A stretch of DNA of 64,000 nucleotides from Trissonchulus latispiculum (taxonomy: Eukaryota; Nematoda; Enoplea; Enoplida; Ironidae): contig JASAND010016576.1 of the NCBI GenBank assembly GCA_030248195.1, positions 18,569 to 82,568 on the forward strand. Reading direction: 5' to 3'. Below the pieces are notes generated by a model. It did not search any database, was not told where the DNA came from, and saw nothing but the letters and a program-made list of their open reading frames with translations. This document shows, one piece after another, positions 1 through 11,346 of the stretch. The position numbers and the translations under genes are program-made. How positions within the stretch are numbered: position 1 is the stretch's first letter; each line of letters opens with the position of its first letter.

Positions 1-77
1 AATCCCGAACCAGGTAAAATGTAAGTATAGAACAACAGGACGGACAGGGACGGACGAGGGTTGTTGCTCGGAAGGAA

Positions 78-2682
78 TTACCAGCCGTGGAGAACAGGGG
101 AGCGGTGATCGATGCGAAGGGGGTCATCAGCCCGCTGGGGGTAAGCGGGGTCGTAGTGAAGGATGCCCATAGAAGGATAAAAGACATCCGTCACTGCTTC
201 AGACTGGGTGCCGGCCATACGGACGCTGGTCCGGTTTACGAGTAGATCCAACGGCGCATGCCGGAGCATGGCACTGGGGTCCCGGTCATCGAAGAAGGGG
301 GGATGGGAAAGTCCCTGCCGACGGCGCTCCACCATCAGCCGGATACGCTCCCACAAGACTGCCTGAAAGGCGGTATACTCAGGTCCGGAGAGGGGTTGTC
401 GGATACTGGATTGAGGAAGAAATCATCAAGGCCACCCTGCAGAAACCAGAGGAGCACCTCCATTCAGCATCTGCCGGCGACGCTGGTTCCCTTCCACTCC
501 CCAGGGTTATACAACTGGAGAAAATCACCCGGGGGCATATCCGACGCACGGCGTGGGGGGGTTCTCCTCTAATCAGGAGGGCTTCGAAACCAATGCCCCA
601 GAACTCGTCCCGGGAGGCTTCGCCAAACAAATGTGTTGGGTAGGCGATGACATATTCCTGGATGGCCGGGTTATCATAGAACATGTTGAAATGGATCCTG
701 ATCATGGTGCGGATATAGAGGCCGCCTCTCCAATTTAGCTGGAAAGACTGGGGGGAAGAATTAAGGAGACAGGACACCTGGACTTTAATGACGGTACCAG
801 ACTCATTCTTGTGGGCTCGGATAAAGTCAATCGCATCGTCCCGCTGGAAATACCGGGCTTTAACGAATTGGTATGCGTGTTCTCCGACATGGAATTCTCC
901 GTCCTCACAATTTGGGGCACGGATGGGGTAGGCCAAGGGGTGCATGTATGACAACATCATACGCCTCCGGAAGTAGGGATGGGCAAACTGGCGACCGAGG
1001 ACATCGAGGACTCCCTCGAGACCCGGCTGGTACCAGGAAAGGTGGGCCAAGTGGATGGCGGCGTGGCGGTCCATTTGCTGTCGGGCTGCCGTAAAGATCT
1101 CCGTATGAAATCGGCTGGCCTGACGCTAAAGGGATGGATAAAAGGAGTTAATTCGGGGACACATTCCCGAAGGCATGCGGCCTGGGCATAATGGGCTGTT
1201 GTACCATCGATGGTCACAATGACTGCGGGGAACCCGTCAAATCTAGGAAGGGTAGGGAGGGCAGCAAAAGTCCACTCGACACGGGTAAGGGCCGCATCGT
1301 CAGGGGAAGTATCATGGCGGGCGGAGAAAAACGCTGCCATATTCGGGGAACGAGCTCGCATTCGTTCCTGAATTACATCCAAGAAGTTAGCGTCCAGTTC
1401 ATTGGCTTCCTGAGCAATCTCAGCAGACCAAGCATGAACTGTATCTCGGAATAAGGACAATACTGGGTGGGGAGTATCCCTAGAGCCATCCTCCGGGGTA
1501 GGTAAGGGAGCTACATTCCAATGTCCGGCGAAATTCCGGTAATAAACTCGAGGAGCTGGGAGCGGGGGAATGGATGCCACTTCGTGAGCCGTCGGAGGAA
1601 TCGGGTTGTACGGGGGATATTTCGGGTGAGGAGCCCCGTCCAAGAAGTTCCTACCTTACTGTCGGTCAACAGCCATGAGATGGTACCAATGCAGCAATTC
1701 ACTATAGGAGGGAAAATTATTGGCTGACGCTTGCGACAATCGCTGCATCGCCTGTTCCGCCGTGGTTGCTACATTCGGGAGAAGAATCATATCTTTGGCC
1801 AAGGGTGGGCGTGACTTCTTCTTTTTCCGCGCCTTCTTGGACCGTCTGGGCACGACCGGGGACTGCTTCACGATCTAAATGTCATCAACTTCATCTCGTT
1901 GGAGACCATAGCAATGGACAATGGATGTTTGGTGGGTTCGACCTTGCGTGTCGCCAACCGGTTGCGCTACCGCGCGATTGCGTGACCTGCTACGCCGACG
2001 GGTCTTAGTCACCTCGGAGCGGCTCGATGGGGAGGGAACAGATGAAGACGGTGTATTCAGGTGCGGTGGTCGCACCACATTCAACTGTAGTAACGGGGTA
2101 TGTTGCTTCATGGCCGACCTGGGAGGTTGGGTACTATGTGGGCGCGTACCCCGGGGGACGGGCTTATCATTAGTGGGAGGAGGACTTCGTCCCCGTGAAG
2201 GGAGACAAATGTTGGCTCTCCCTTCGCTTTTGTCCGGCGCATGCTCCATCAGACGTAGCTCGAGGGCGAATCAAAGGGGGGAGTGTTTTTCTAGATCGGG
2301 TTCGGGAGTTTCCCAGGGTCCGATTATGGTCCGATGCCCCCCGACGAGAGCTAGAGTCACTGTCGAGCATGCTCGACACCTGTGCCTTATGCTTTTTCCA
2401 CTGGCCACGAGTTTTTGGACTCATCTGTGCCGACGACAGAGCCTCCTCCAAGTCGACAGTTGTGTCGTGATGGACGGCACCCTCCCACTCACATTCGTGA
2501 TAGGGGTTTTCAGTACGATTTTGCCGTTCAGCCCCCTGGTCCGACGTACTTGGACCATTTCCGGCAGACTCAGCTTCCTCGGTCTGTTCCTGGGTAGGGG
2601 GGGCGCCTGGTAGGGGAGGGTCAGGGGACCTCGCGACCTTGGGTTTTTGTTTAAAAGCCTCGGATTCGGAATTCTCACCCAT
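78..2682 (-). pseudogene. Decayed retroelement-like polyprotein (element A)
   Basis: Minus-strand reading frames follow each other head to tail with repeated frame changes: about 2682-2170, 2249-1875, 1871-1656, 1643-957, 1074-379 and 356-78. The likely start is the Met of MGENSESE at 2682, just after an AT-rich leader. The N-terminal part is rich in Ser, Arg and Pro and looks disordered. It includes a very basic stretch (KKARKKKKSR) near 1840. The middle part has a denser composition with aromatic residues and could be a folded capsid-like domain. I see no zinc knuckle, protease or reverse transcriptase; these could lie beyond the left edge. The order, leader and frameshifts suggest a dead retroelement gag, but I do not recognise the family. 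A multi-exon host gene is less likely. Confidence 0.4.
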
Positions 2683-3230
2683 TTTTAAACGATTTTTCCA
2701 ACCAGAAAAAAACAAGAAAACCCCAAAAAATAAAATGTTTTGGGGAATACGGAGGTAAAAATTGAGCAAGAAAAACCGGGGTTTTTAAGAAAAAGGTGTC
2801 AAAGTATATACGTATGTAGGAAAAATTTGGGCAGCGTGACGTTTTAGGAAAATGGTCTAAAACCCGCAAAATAGATACGTACGTACCCCAAAATAACAGT
2901 CCCCGCTGCCTTATATAAATATAGACCCCCACAATCTACCCAAAAATATTTATACGTATATACTTTGATTTAAGCAATCTTACTAAATCCTTCAATCCGA
3001 CAATCCACGAAAAAGTTTGGGGGAAAGTAATTTTAGAGCCTAGACTTGGCAGCCTAATGTAATATGTGAGGTCAGGGAGTTTAACCACAGCACCACCACA
3101 AATTACGTGAGGACTGGCGCAATGTAACACAAGTCCTGACTGCCCCCGAGATTTTTGTCCAGGCGGCTCTCTTTTAACCTCGGGCAGTCCTCGAAAGGTT
3201 TGGGGGAAGTATGAATTTTAGTTCGTTCGC
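2683..3230 (-). other. Leader or LTR-like region of element A
   Basis: This AT-rich stretch lies directly upstream of the element A start. It holds two related boxes, near 3010-3030 and 3190-3215, each with the core GTTTGGGGGAA, which could be remains of a terminal repeat. A GC-rich patch near 3110-3190 contains CAGTCCT and AGTCCTGACTGCC words in opposite orientations. No promoter or primer-binding site can be fixed by eye. Confidence 0.25.
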
Positions 3231-3770
3231 GTCAACAGAAACTCTCAACTGAAGGTGATGTGACTAATGAATTTTAGTGGGAAGATTGCATTGCGAAATA
3301 TGAATTGATATAAGTAAATTTTGATGTTGAATCTTCTACATGCCAAAAATAAAAACATTTCCATGTAGTGTTATCTTTACGGTTATTTAAAGAAAAGAAT
3401 AATTTTGATAATTTCACGAAAGTTAACCATGAAGATAGCACTACATCACAAAATATACGTTTTCGCACCCGAAAACTCATCACAAGTACCAGACACTCCA
3501 ATAAATGAACAAATAACAATATTAACTATTTTTAAGGGAGGTTTACGGGTTTTACATGGGTTTTTAACGGTTTTTAAAGGAAAATCACGAAACGCTTCAT
3601 GAAATAGAATTGGAGGAGAGGTAGTAGCGTCTTCCGGTACTGCCTATACTGCATGTACATCTCTGTTTAGAGATTGGCTCGACCGATTTGGTTAAAACGC
3701 TGCATGTGGTTAGGGGTGTGGTGGAGTGCTCTGGGACGACTTGGGACCTCACCCCGATGCGAAATGCCAA
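3231..3770. other. Noncoding stretch, nothing recognised
   Basis: AT-rich sequence. The short open frames here have no family-like composition and no splice support. A run near 3530-3585 repeats GGTTTTTAA-like words. Confidence 0.3.
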
Positions 3771-3862
3771 AATACTCGATACGGTGATGCTGCATATGGT
3801 CAAAATTGAAAGTAGCGAAAACTTCCCAATTATAGGTATCATTCAAAAGCTGTTGAGTAGAT
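3771..3862 (+). repeat. Direct repeat, left copy
   Basis: The words ACTCGATACGG, CAAAATTGAA and GGTATCATTC occur in the same order here and at 5558-5652. The two copies are diverged and flank element C. They could be remains of terminal repeats or a dispersed repeat. Confidence 0.45.
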
Positions 3863-4353
3863 TAAATGTTCTAACAGGACTGAAGCGCCAAAATGTATAA
3901 AACATGAATTACATTACCCTCATATGTCGAAAATCGCCAAAACACGTCAAAATGGGTCGAATTTGAAAGTTCTCAGATCGAGCTCGTAATCTCGAATCTC
4001 CTGTTTTCTTAGGTATCACGAAAAGGTTAGAAGTAAACTTGACCTGGTCCGAAGCTAACGGAGCCACTATGCTTTTATCAAGTAAAGAAAAAAGTACCTA
4101 AAAACAATATTGTCTACTTCAGAACTAAATTCCGTGCTAACTGACGTGCGTAGAGGCACCTTGCGCCAGAACTCAATATGGGAGCCCGAAACTATTTGCA
4201 AAACTAGGGATTATTAGTGACTTGCTGCCTGCGATGAAGTAAAAACCGCATCCTGCCATTGACAGGGAAATTTTCTAATTGCCATACAGCAGAGTTAAGA
4301 CCACTGTCCAAGTTTATGATCCCTAAACAAGTGGTAAAGACATGAGGCAAAGG

Positions 4354-4821
4354 TTAAGTTTCACTTACACGTAAGTCATGATTCGACGAGGCGGAATCCA
4401 AGGAAGGCTCATTGAAACTGGATTTGGCGGCCACGTTTCGAGCCGCGGAATGAACGACCGCGTTCTCCATATCGGCCCGCGCCACGGCTTCGCTGGTTGC
4501 CACGGTAACGCCCACGCGTCTAGAATCAAAAAATTGATGTGTACCATTCGGGAACACGACACCGGACAAGCCGTTACTACTGATACATGAGTGTAAACAA
4601 GCTGAACTAGACCTAGGTAAGAAACTGTCAAAAGTTACCTTAGGTGGTGCTATCTTTCGCGACGAATCATCAAGCTGGTCGCGACGAGAAAATTCCGTCT
4701 TGGCCAGTTTAGCAATCTCTGGGCCCAGCGCAGACCCGGGTTTGGCACCTGCTAGGGCTTCGTTTGCCGTAGTACGCCGAAAAGAGATGCCGATGACTGT
4801 GAGCAGGCACTGGAGGCTCAA
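4354..4821 (-). CDS. Unrecognised minus-strand ORF, possible second exon of element C
   Basis: This open frame of about 155 codons is GC-rich compared with its surroundings. On the minus strand it is preceded by a good splice acceptor (TGCCTGCTCACAG, ending near 4808). It meets a strong donor-like GTAAGT near its end, at about 4370. That suggests an internal exon rather than a full ORF. The protein is Ala/Ser-rich and I recognise no domain. It lies just downstream of the Ser/Arg-rich frame at 4865-5398, but the two did not join in phase at the splice sites I tried. It may be part of the same retroelement or of a spliced gene. Confidence 0.3.
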   Translation of the reverse strand: MSLQCLLTVIGISFRRTTANEALAGAKPGSALGPEIAKLAKTEFSRRDQLDDSSRKIAPPKVTFDSFLPRSSSACLHSCISSNGLSGVVFPNGTHQFFDSRRVGVTVATSEAVARADMENAVVHSAARNVAAKSSFNEPSLDSASSNHDLRVSET

Positions 4822-4864
4822 AAAGCTGCATTGCTAACGGCGAGAGGACCAGTTTGTGATAGAT

Positions 4865-5398
4865 CTAGTCCTCCGGTTTGATAGTGTCCTCCGACCAATT
4901 CTGCCATCGTTCTACCACCCACTTCGTTAACGACAAAGTAGGCCTGGCTTTGGAAGACGGCCCGACTAAGTTGTCCAGCGGTGAGGTATGGGCAACCGCT
5001 GGCAGTGGCGTATCTCTGCCAAAGATACGAGGCACAGATTTGTGCCGCCGACCAGAGCGAGACGAGCGGTCTCGCGCGTCATCTATGCGGGCAACCGAGG
5101 CACTATCAGCATCCGAGTGCGCAGCCCGTTTTGGTGAAGTGTCTGAAGGCTGAACGGACGCTCGGTCAGCCCCAGGCGATGGGGTTGAAGTTGGCGAGCG
5201 GCAACGAGCATGCTTTCGTCGATCAACCCCATTAGACAACGAGGAGCCTGTTGGTGCAGTGCTCGAACGAGAACTGCGTGATCCCTCCTTTGAGCGGCTA
5301 GAGTTCGCCGATCGCCCAGAATTAGCAGACTGCCGAGGCTGCTGACTAGCCGCAGAAGAGACAGATTGCTCACGAACAGAAGAGAGCGAGCGAGGCAT
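4865..5398 (-). CDS. Ser/Arg-rich ORF, retroelement- or host-derived (element C)
   Basis: The open frame starts at MPRSLSSVREQ and runs for about 177 codons. It is dominated by Ser, Arg, Pro and Ala, with SR and RS clusters at residues 25-45. The C-terminal end is less biased and ends in WVVERWQNW and a short acidic tail. It looks intrinsically disordered and basic, like the N-terminal part of a gag-like protein or an RS-rich nuclear protein. No domain is recognised. Its composition resembles the N-terminal parts of elements A and B, which favours a retroelement origin. Confidence 0.3.
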   Translation of the reverse strand: MPRSLSSVREQSVSSAASQQPRQSANSGRSANSSRSKEGSRSSRSSTAPTGSSLSNGVDRRKHARCRSPTSTPSPGADRASVQPSDTSPKRAAHSDADSASVARIDDARDRSSRSGRRHKSVPRIFGRDTPLPAVAHTSPLDNLVGPSSKARPTLSLTKWVVERWQNWSEDTIKPED

Positions 5399-5557
5399 AG
5401 CAACGCGAAAAACACAAAACACTAGTTAATCAGCTCCCAGCAAGGCGATATAAGGAGGCAAATTTAATTTGCATACTTAATTTGCATATCTGACGTTCGC
5501 GAAAACACAGGACTACCCTATGTGTAGACCAATAAACTGAAGTGACATGAATGAAAA

Positions 5558-5652
5558 GTACTCGATACGGAGATTTTGAAAAATGACTCAAAATTGAAGG
5601 TAGCGGAAACCGCCTAACATGGGTATCATTCGAAAGCTCTCGGTGAGTAGAC
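5558..5652 (+). repeat. Direct repeat, right copy
   Basis: Partner of 3771-3862, sharing ACTCGATACGG, AAAATTGAA and GGTATCATTCGAAAGCT in the same order. Confidence 0.45.
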
Positions 5653-6188
5653 AAACTATTGTAATAGACCCGCAGCTCCAAGCGCAAGCAGATTGAGATA
5701 TGTCCCTTCTTCAGAGGAACAATGACCGCAGCAACCCATTTATGCAAATAAGCTTATTGTTGTTGTTGTGATTGTTACTTAATTACTTAGTTAGATCACT
5801 AGTCTTTACTTCGTGGCTGTTCAGTGACTACCAACCATATATTTTTCTCAATATCGACAAAACTATTTGCGTAAGGCATTATTGACTGAGACTCGATTTG
5901 TCTACATTTCGTCGGGAAGTTTAAATGGTGATATTAACACTTTTATCCGAAGAATCAGCACCGGTTTGTATTTTTAATTTCTTATTAATCCTAAAATGCA
6001 TGGTGACTTCAAGGAATTTACTTCTAGGATTTATTATGTTTACTATAGGATTGCCCGCACTTTCGATGTCAACTTTACTTTAATAGGATCAACGGACAAA
6101 ATTCCGTTTATCCAAGTATGCATGGGATTTAGACAATAAGATTAACTGAATATTAAAAATAAAATAACTAATTCTTTTGTTATTTCAG
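5653..6188 (+). other. Probable last intron of channel paralog 1
   Basis: AT-rich sequence ending in the acceptor TTATTTCAG just before the exon at 6189. I looked for a counterpart of the penultimate exon of the second gene (48859-48934) and found none, so earlier exons probably lie left of the window or were displaced by the elements at 1-5.4 kb. Confidence 0.4.
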
Positions 6189-6323
6189 TTTTCAATACTG
6201 CTCAGCAGTCTGGGTGCCAACAGCAGCTGTTGGCTTGGAATGTCAATTATAAGTTTCTGTGAACTTGCAGTTCAATTAGTCATTCATTTGTCACGTCTGT
6301 TCAGGAAGTACACGTTCAAATAA
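6189..6323 (+). CDS. Last exon of a DEG/ENaC-family sodium channel (paralog 1)
   Basis: After a TTTCAG acceptor the frame reads 44 codons and a TAA stop, and AATAAA overlaps the stop. The peptide carries the second membrane helix of the DEG/ENaC family: the pre-helix LLSSLGA, then CWLGMS (the Gly-x-Ser selectivity filter, here G-M-S), SFCEL with the conserved Glu, and a short basic tail, RLFRKYTFK. By my count it matches the terminal exon at 49196-49330 at 31 of 44 residues, with identical length and phase. It is therefore the 3' end of a tandem paralog whose other exons are not visible. The frame and stop are intact, so nothing marks it as a pseudogene. Confidence 0.85.
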   Translation, partial: FSILLSSLGANSSCWLGMSIISFCELAVQLVIHLSRLFRKYTFK

Positions 6324-6865
6324 AGCCCCAGCAACAAGTTCAATTTATTCTGCATGAAGCCAACGTTTTTCGAAGGATATTATCATATTCCCTGAGTCTG
6401 CTAAAAGCAACTTTTATTTCAATTAAACGTTCTCGTTATGTGTAACATTAAAAACTTACCGAATAAAACACTGCTATTTTACCATAAACCTCAATCGTAT
6501 TTTCACGAGTCGCACAAAAATTCTACCAGTATTGTGGAAAGTGGCACAATAGCTTGCTTCATCCACCCGCCCCGATGTTTAATTTTTAGGTAACAATGTG
6601 CAGACTGTGCCAACCTTGACATTATTTACTCTAGCTATGGGACAGCATGAATAGGGATGGGGGATGCAGGGCACCCTGAGCACAACAAAAATCGGGCTGG
6701 CAAGGGGAAACGGTGCCCTCTCGCCCAGAATGGAAAATGGTAGACTTAGTAAAGGTTACGTTTACCCACCATGAGCAACCTTGACATGAGTTCTTGAATC
6801 TGAAGATCATGAGTACATAGTGAATGTAGCCAAATAAACAGCATTTAACCAGGGGGCAGTTTCAT
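6324..6865. other. 3' flank of channel paralog 1, nothing recognised
   Basis: Noncoding sequence after the stop and poly(A) signal. No ORF, splice pair or repeat is evident, apart from a GC-richer patch near 6650-6725. Confidence 0.3.
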
Positions 6866-7761
6866 AAAACTTTTACTAGCATTCGAGTGCTAGTATGCTG
6901 GTGCTCGCATGGCTAGTGCGAGCTGCAAGTGCAAGTGTTTCATAAAAATTTTTGGGAACTCGACAAAAATTAGCTAGAATTCAGCTGCTACTAGCAGCAC
7001 TAGCACTGCTAGTGCGAGTTACAAGTATGCTAGCATCAGTTTTGCTAAAAATAATGAAAATTCTTTAAAAAAGCCTATTTGTTCTGCCTGTAAACCAAAT
7101 CGTTTGAAATTTCAGGACACGACTATGAAAATATTTCACGTCACATTGCAAAAATTTCGAAACAAATGTTTTATAAATGCGGAAGTTATGGCAGTTTTTC
7201 TAAAAGTTCTCTAGTGAAAATTCACTAGAGAACTCGATAGTTGCTAGTAACAGGGCAGTCAGCAACAGCGGAAGTTTTATGAAACAGGTACTAGCAAGTA
7301 GTGTTTGAGGCCGGCCGCCCTAAGCCGGCCGGCGGCCGGCCGACGACTTTTGCTCGCCGGCCGGCCGGCGGCCGGTGAGGCCGGCCGGCTAACGGCCGAC
7401 CGGCCGGCCGGCCGGCCGCCGGCTGGGATACAAATCTCCAATCAGAAATTTACAAAATAGAGAAACTAACCGTAAAATGAACTCCAAATCTAGTTATCTA
7501 GTTATCTAGCTAATTTTCTATGCTATGCTGTGCTATTTTCCTAAGATAACATTCAAAAATAAATATCTTACAAGTTATAGTACTGCACTGCAAATTGCTT
7601 TCGGCCGGTAGCCGGCCGGCCGGCCGGCCGATGGGCTTGGCCCGGCCGGCCTCAAACACTACTAGCAAGCAGCAACTCTGTCTACTAGCACTGAGCTATC
7701 TACAAGACTCGTAATTCTAGTGCTAGTACTAGTGTGACTGAAAAAGTTTTATGAAACAAAT
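6866..7761. repeat. Fold-back element bounded by GTTTCATAAAAC
   Basis: The left edge reads GTTTCATAAAACTTTT and the right edge AAGTTTTATGAAAC, an inverted pair. The inside is full of short CTAG-centred palindromes (GTGCTAG, CTAGTACTAG). Further internal copies of the edge motif occur near 6938 and 7273. It is noncoding and looks like a MITE. A hAT-type element was later inserted into it at 7299. Confidence 0.6.
7299..7661. mobile_element. hAT-type nonautonomous transposon with GGCC-rich ends
   Basis: The terminal inverted repeats start TAGTGTTTGAGGCCGGCC and end GGCCGGCCTCAAACACTA. The 8-bp direct duplication CTAGCAAG lies at 7291-7298 and 7662-7669. An 8-bp target duplication is the hallmark of hAT elements. 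Both subterminal regions are runs of GGCC/CCGG. The AT-rich core has no transposase. Confidence 0.85.
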
Positions 7762-8566
7762 TTGCAACTTGACTCGACTATTGATGATAAAATGGTCATC
7801 CACAGCACACCGACAAAACCTGAGACAAATGACAAAAGCAAATAGTTTGAACTCACTCACAATGAAGACCTCTTTATGCTTATACGTGCTTCATTATCAT
7901 ACTCTTTTTCGGGGTAAGTCTCGCAGATGGAAACTGAAAATGACACAACTACAGACCCCAGCAGCAGTGACGACATTGACACAATGGCCGTCCCGGACTG
8001 GTTATTAATAGAATTCCATCATCCGAGACTTCTCGAATACTTTTTTGGAATCGACATAGAACATCAGCACTACAATCGGTGTAGGACCAAATAAGTGTAC
8101 CAGATAGATAGCATTCTACTGTACCACAAGAAAGTTGGAATTTTATGAAGCATACAGTCTATCGTGTTGAGGAAATCACCTGTTACCAAATAGCGTAATC
8201 TCGCTTGCTTTACATTGAATTTTACTAATTTGAATATTTAAAAATTTTTGGTGAGGATGAACATTTGCCATTCCCTTAACCATTGGCGCCCGCCATGCTC
8301 TACTGAAAACAAAGGCTATTGCTTGCAAATTTTTGTACCTGTTAGTTTTTGTCTGCCTATCAGCACACGAAGTCTTATTCAAATGCATTATGTTTTGTCT
8401 GACATGAAAACAACTTTGTTGAAACCAGCAAACTCAATTTTTATTCCGCCTGGAGGCGGAATTATTGCTTTGGAAAGTAGATGTTATACACGTCGCTCCC
8501 ATTTCTAAACCAACCGTATCTGTATGTTTATCATTAGTTGTCAGTATCTTTTTTTAGCCGAGGGGG
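7762..8566. other. Noncoding stretch, nothing recognised
   Basis: Short open frames only, without domain motifs or splice support. I see no repeat structure. Confidence 0.3.
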
Positions 8567-8848
8567 TGTAGCGCTTCTACCAGGCTGGAGGATCATGAAG
8601 AAACCAAGAACAAGCCCAAGGCGGGAGGCGTCAGGCACCCTCGTACCCACGAAACCACGACCTAGAAGAGAGAAGGGAAGAGGGAGGTTCAGCTTTTCAT
8701 TCAGAATTGAAAGTAAAGAATTGGCCCAGCCGGGGATCGAACCACGGCCCTTCTGATCCGGAAACAGACATGCTGCCGCTACACCACAGGGCCATCAGCT
8801 GAACTCCCATTGCAGGCTTATTAATCTTTCCTATGTTTGCTTCTCTTA
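8567..8848 (-). mobile_element. tRNA-derived SINE, copy 1
   Basis: Read on the minus strand this is a tRNA-like head (A-box-like TGTAGCGGCAGCATG and B-box GGTTCGATCCC), then a pyrimidine-rich body, ending near GGTAGAAGCGCTACA. The same unit occurs at 52960-53170, 56898-57174 and 62971-63250. Polymerase III transcription and LINE-dependent copying are family knowledge, not visible here. Confidence 0.8.
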
Positions 8849-9610
8849 CAGGGGGCCTAAAAGGTCTTCAGTGAAGGAATTATTGTTTGCTCTTTTGAGA
8901 TATGATTTGAGATGATCACTATCAATTTTTAAGCCGTTTTATATTCGAAAATTAGGAGGGGAAACAGAATCATTAATTCTACTCGTTTTATCATTCCCCC
9001 CCCTATTGAAATCGAAAAGGCTAACTGACAGAACGATCAAAGAATATGCAAATTAGATAGTTCAGCATGAATTCACGTGAAGAGAATTTTGTGTCCAACT
9101 CAACCGTTGCTACTCCTCGTCGTGTGTCACGTAATGACTAGACATTCTGCGAATAACCACTTGACTTTAGTCTCGGAACAAATTTCTCGTTTTGGTAGAT
9201 ATCAGTACTGTACTTTTGGATTTGTACTTTTGAATTTGGAACAAACCTCAATGCTAATACCGAGCGTGAGTAACATAATTTGCGGGGAAATTAAACACTT
9301 ACACTGCTTTTCTTGCTAGGAGCCATACCATATTTCCGAAATCGGTCAATAAATCAGCATTCCTCAAATAGAATCAGGCTTCATTGACACTGTTGTGGGA
9401 TTTTATGTTCCAAACCGTATAACCCGAATCCTCAGGTCTAATCTGTTTAGCTTACAAAACACAGCCAGAGACGGACCGTCCATCTCATGCAATCCCGTTC
9501 GCTGGAATGACTGAGGCTGCGGAATAATGCCCCTTTGAGGGGCCTGCTTGTTTCTAATTGTGACTTTTTAGGAAAAATTAAGTTTCTCCTACCAAAGCAG
9601 TGAGCTCAGA
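8849..9610. other. Noncoding stretch, nothing recognised
   Basis: AT-rich intergenic sequence with short open frames that show no coding signature. Confidence 0.3.
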
Positions 9611-9715
9611 CTTGGAAGCGGGCCGTGGGTACCCGCGGGTACTCACTGGTCGGGTCGGGTTGGGTCGGGTACGGGTCAAGTCTTTCGACCCACAATGATG
9701 CGCGGGTCAAACCGG
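9611..9715 (+). repeat. GGGTC/GGGTAC-rich low-complexity block, left
   Basis: Repeated GGGTC, GGGTAC and CGGGTCAA words. A similar block lies on the far side of the gypsy fragment at 13770-13845. They may be subterminal repeats of a larger DNA element into which the retroelement inserted. Confidence 0.5.
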
Positions 9716-10421
9716 GTAGAGGGTTTTCCTTAAAACGTTGTATTTACAGATAAATTTATTATGGGCAATAGGCTTATTTTTAAATTAGGACCAACAAATT
9801 TTCTAATTTTGATGAATACAAAAGCAGCGCCTCTTCAGCAGCAAATAAATCTTTTAAACGTTTGAATCGGAAGCTCTTTTGAGACATTTTTGTAAAGGCA
9901 ATTTTGAGCATATAGTGAGATTGTTTCGACTACTAGGCTAAATGCTAAGGACTAGGTATAGAGGAAACCAGAAAGATCCAGAAAAAATAAATAAATTGGT
10001 CTGGCGCGTTTTGATGAGCGGAGATGGTCTGATTATTGGGTTTGAAGAGTGGGCTTTAAAAACGTATCTAATTGGGTTGACATATTTTTGGTACTCGAAT
10101 TAAACTGTAATTCTGCTAACAGACATTTGTATATGAATTAAGCTGATTGTCGTTATCTGGTGCCCTAACTTAGTGCTGTCATTTTCTGGTGCATCGACCG
10201 GAAAGCCGGAACCTTCTTTCCCGGCCCTTTCACTTATTGTCCCCATTTTCCCATCTATCTTGGTGCCCATCCCTCCAAGTCCAAACTGGTCCAAGCCCAT
10301 CCCTCCGGAATATTCGAAGCTGAGCTTCCAAGAAAGGCTGTCAAGAAAAGAACAGATCAGTCTGACAGCAGCTATGTGCCAATCAAGTGAGCAGCATAGC
10401 ACGTTTAAATAGCATAGTGCA
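9716..10421. other. Upstream region of the gypsy fragment
   Basis: No intact long terminal repeat is visible. The first half is AT-rich. The part near 10160-10420 is CCC/GGA-rich and leads into the gag start. Confidence 0.3.
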
Positions 10422-11346
10422 ATGCCTCGTCGAGGTCAACGAAGGGGGAGGCGCCAGGAGTCGCCGGAACCAACTTTGTCGGACGATGATTCAATTGAAA
10501 ATGTAAGTGTCTCCGGTAGACAGTTTTTACAGTTAAATGCTATCCCTCCTCCGCCCAAGCTTTCTTGTTCTACCAACCAAAATGTGCGAGATTGGTTTAA
10601 AGGGTATAAACGATATTCAGAGGCACAAATGTGGTCCCCAGCTCACTGCGCATTCTTCCTACATTTCTGGAAGGTATGGCCGCCAGAATATTTAACAGGT
10701 TAACAGGGGAGGAAGTCTTCAAATTCAGTGCAGACTACGTCAAGAAAATTTGTCCTCCAAATGAGGCGTGCCTCAGGTGGTGCGAGCTGCAAGACTGTCA
10801 ACACAAAATACAGAATTTGTGAAATTACAGAATCAGTTACAGAATTTGTGGATCGCTTGCAGCGGCTACTAGAGCTGGCACGGCCTGATATGTATGACCA
10901 GTCTGCAGACAAAGAATCAATCTTTGCCATATATTCGTAAAATTTTGATAAAGCAGAACCCTGAAAATTTTGAAAGCTCTTGAACTGGCTAGAAAAGAGG
11001 AGTACTCTCGCAAATTGTTTCCAAATCCTGAACAGTCTTCTGAGGTATCACTGCTTAACAAGAGTTGAAAACCGTTCAAGAGCAAAATGGTAAGATTATG
11101 TCTGTCTTAGAAAAGTTTCAAAAACAGGCAGCTGTTGCAGCAGTGACTGCGCCAACGAACGCCGAGACTGCGCACGTTTTGCAAACTTGTAGCATGCTGG
11201 AGAACCAGGTGCAGAATTTAGGTCGTCAGGTGCAGCACTTAGCCGATCAGTTTGCAGCTCTCACAGCTAAGGAGACGAGCGTAAAGCAAGTGGACCGCAG
11301 TGGCAGCAGTCAAAATTACTATCACTGTGGTGATAGTGGTCATTGA
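10422..11346 (+). pseudogene. Ty3/gypsy gag remnant
   Basis: The frame starts MPRRGQRRGRRQ and encodes a basic N-terminus. A gag-like body follows over several frames (10422-10703, 10728-10940, 11065-11346). The segment near 10810-10940 (VTEFVDRLQRLLELA) is typical of the gag retrotransposon domain. The segment at 11065-11346 is a probable coiled coil rich in Gln, followed by half a CCHC zinc knuckle (YYHCGDSGH). The knuckle is cut by a stop at 11344, and AAHCPSC continues after it. Frame changes and stops make it non-functional. The capsid and nucleocapsid roles are inferred from the family. Confidence 0.7.

Noticed and set aside
258..2613. Plus-strand frames at 258-572, 1191-1454 and 1921-2613
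   Set aside because: Antisense shadows of the GC-rich element A frames on the minus strand.
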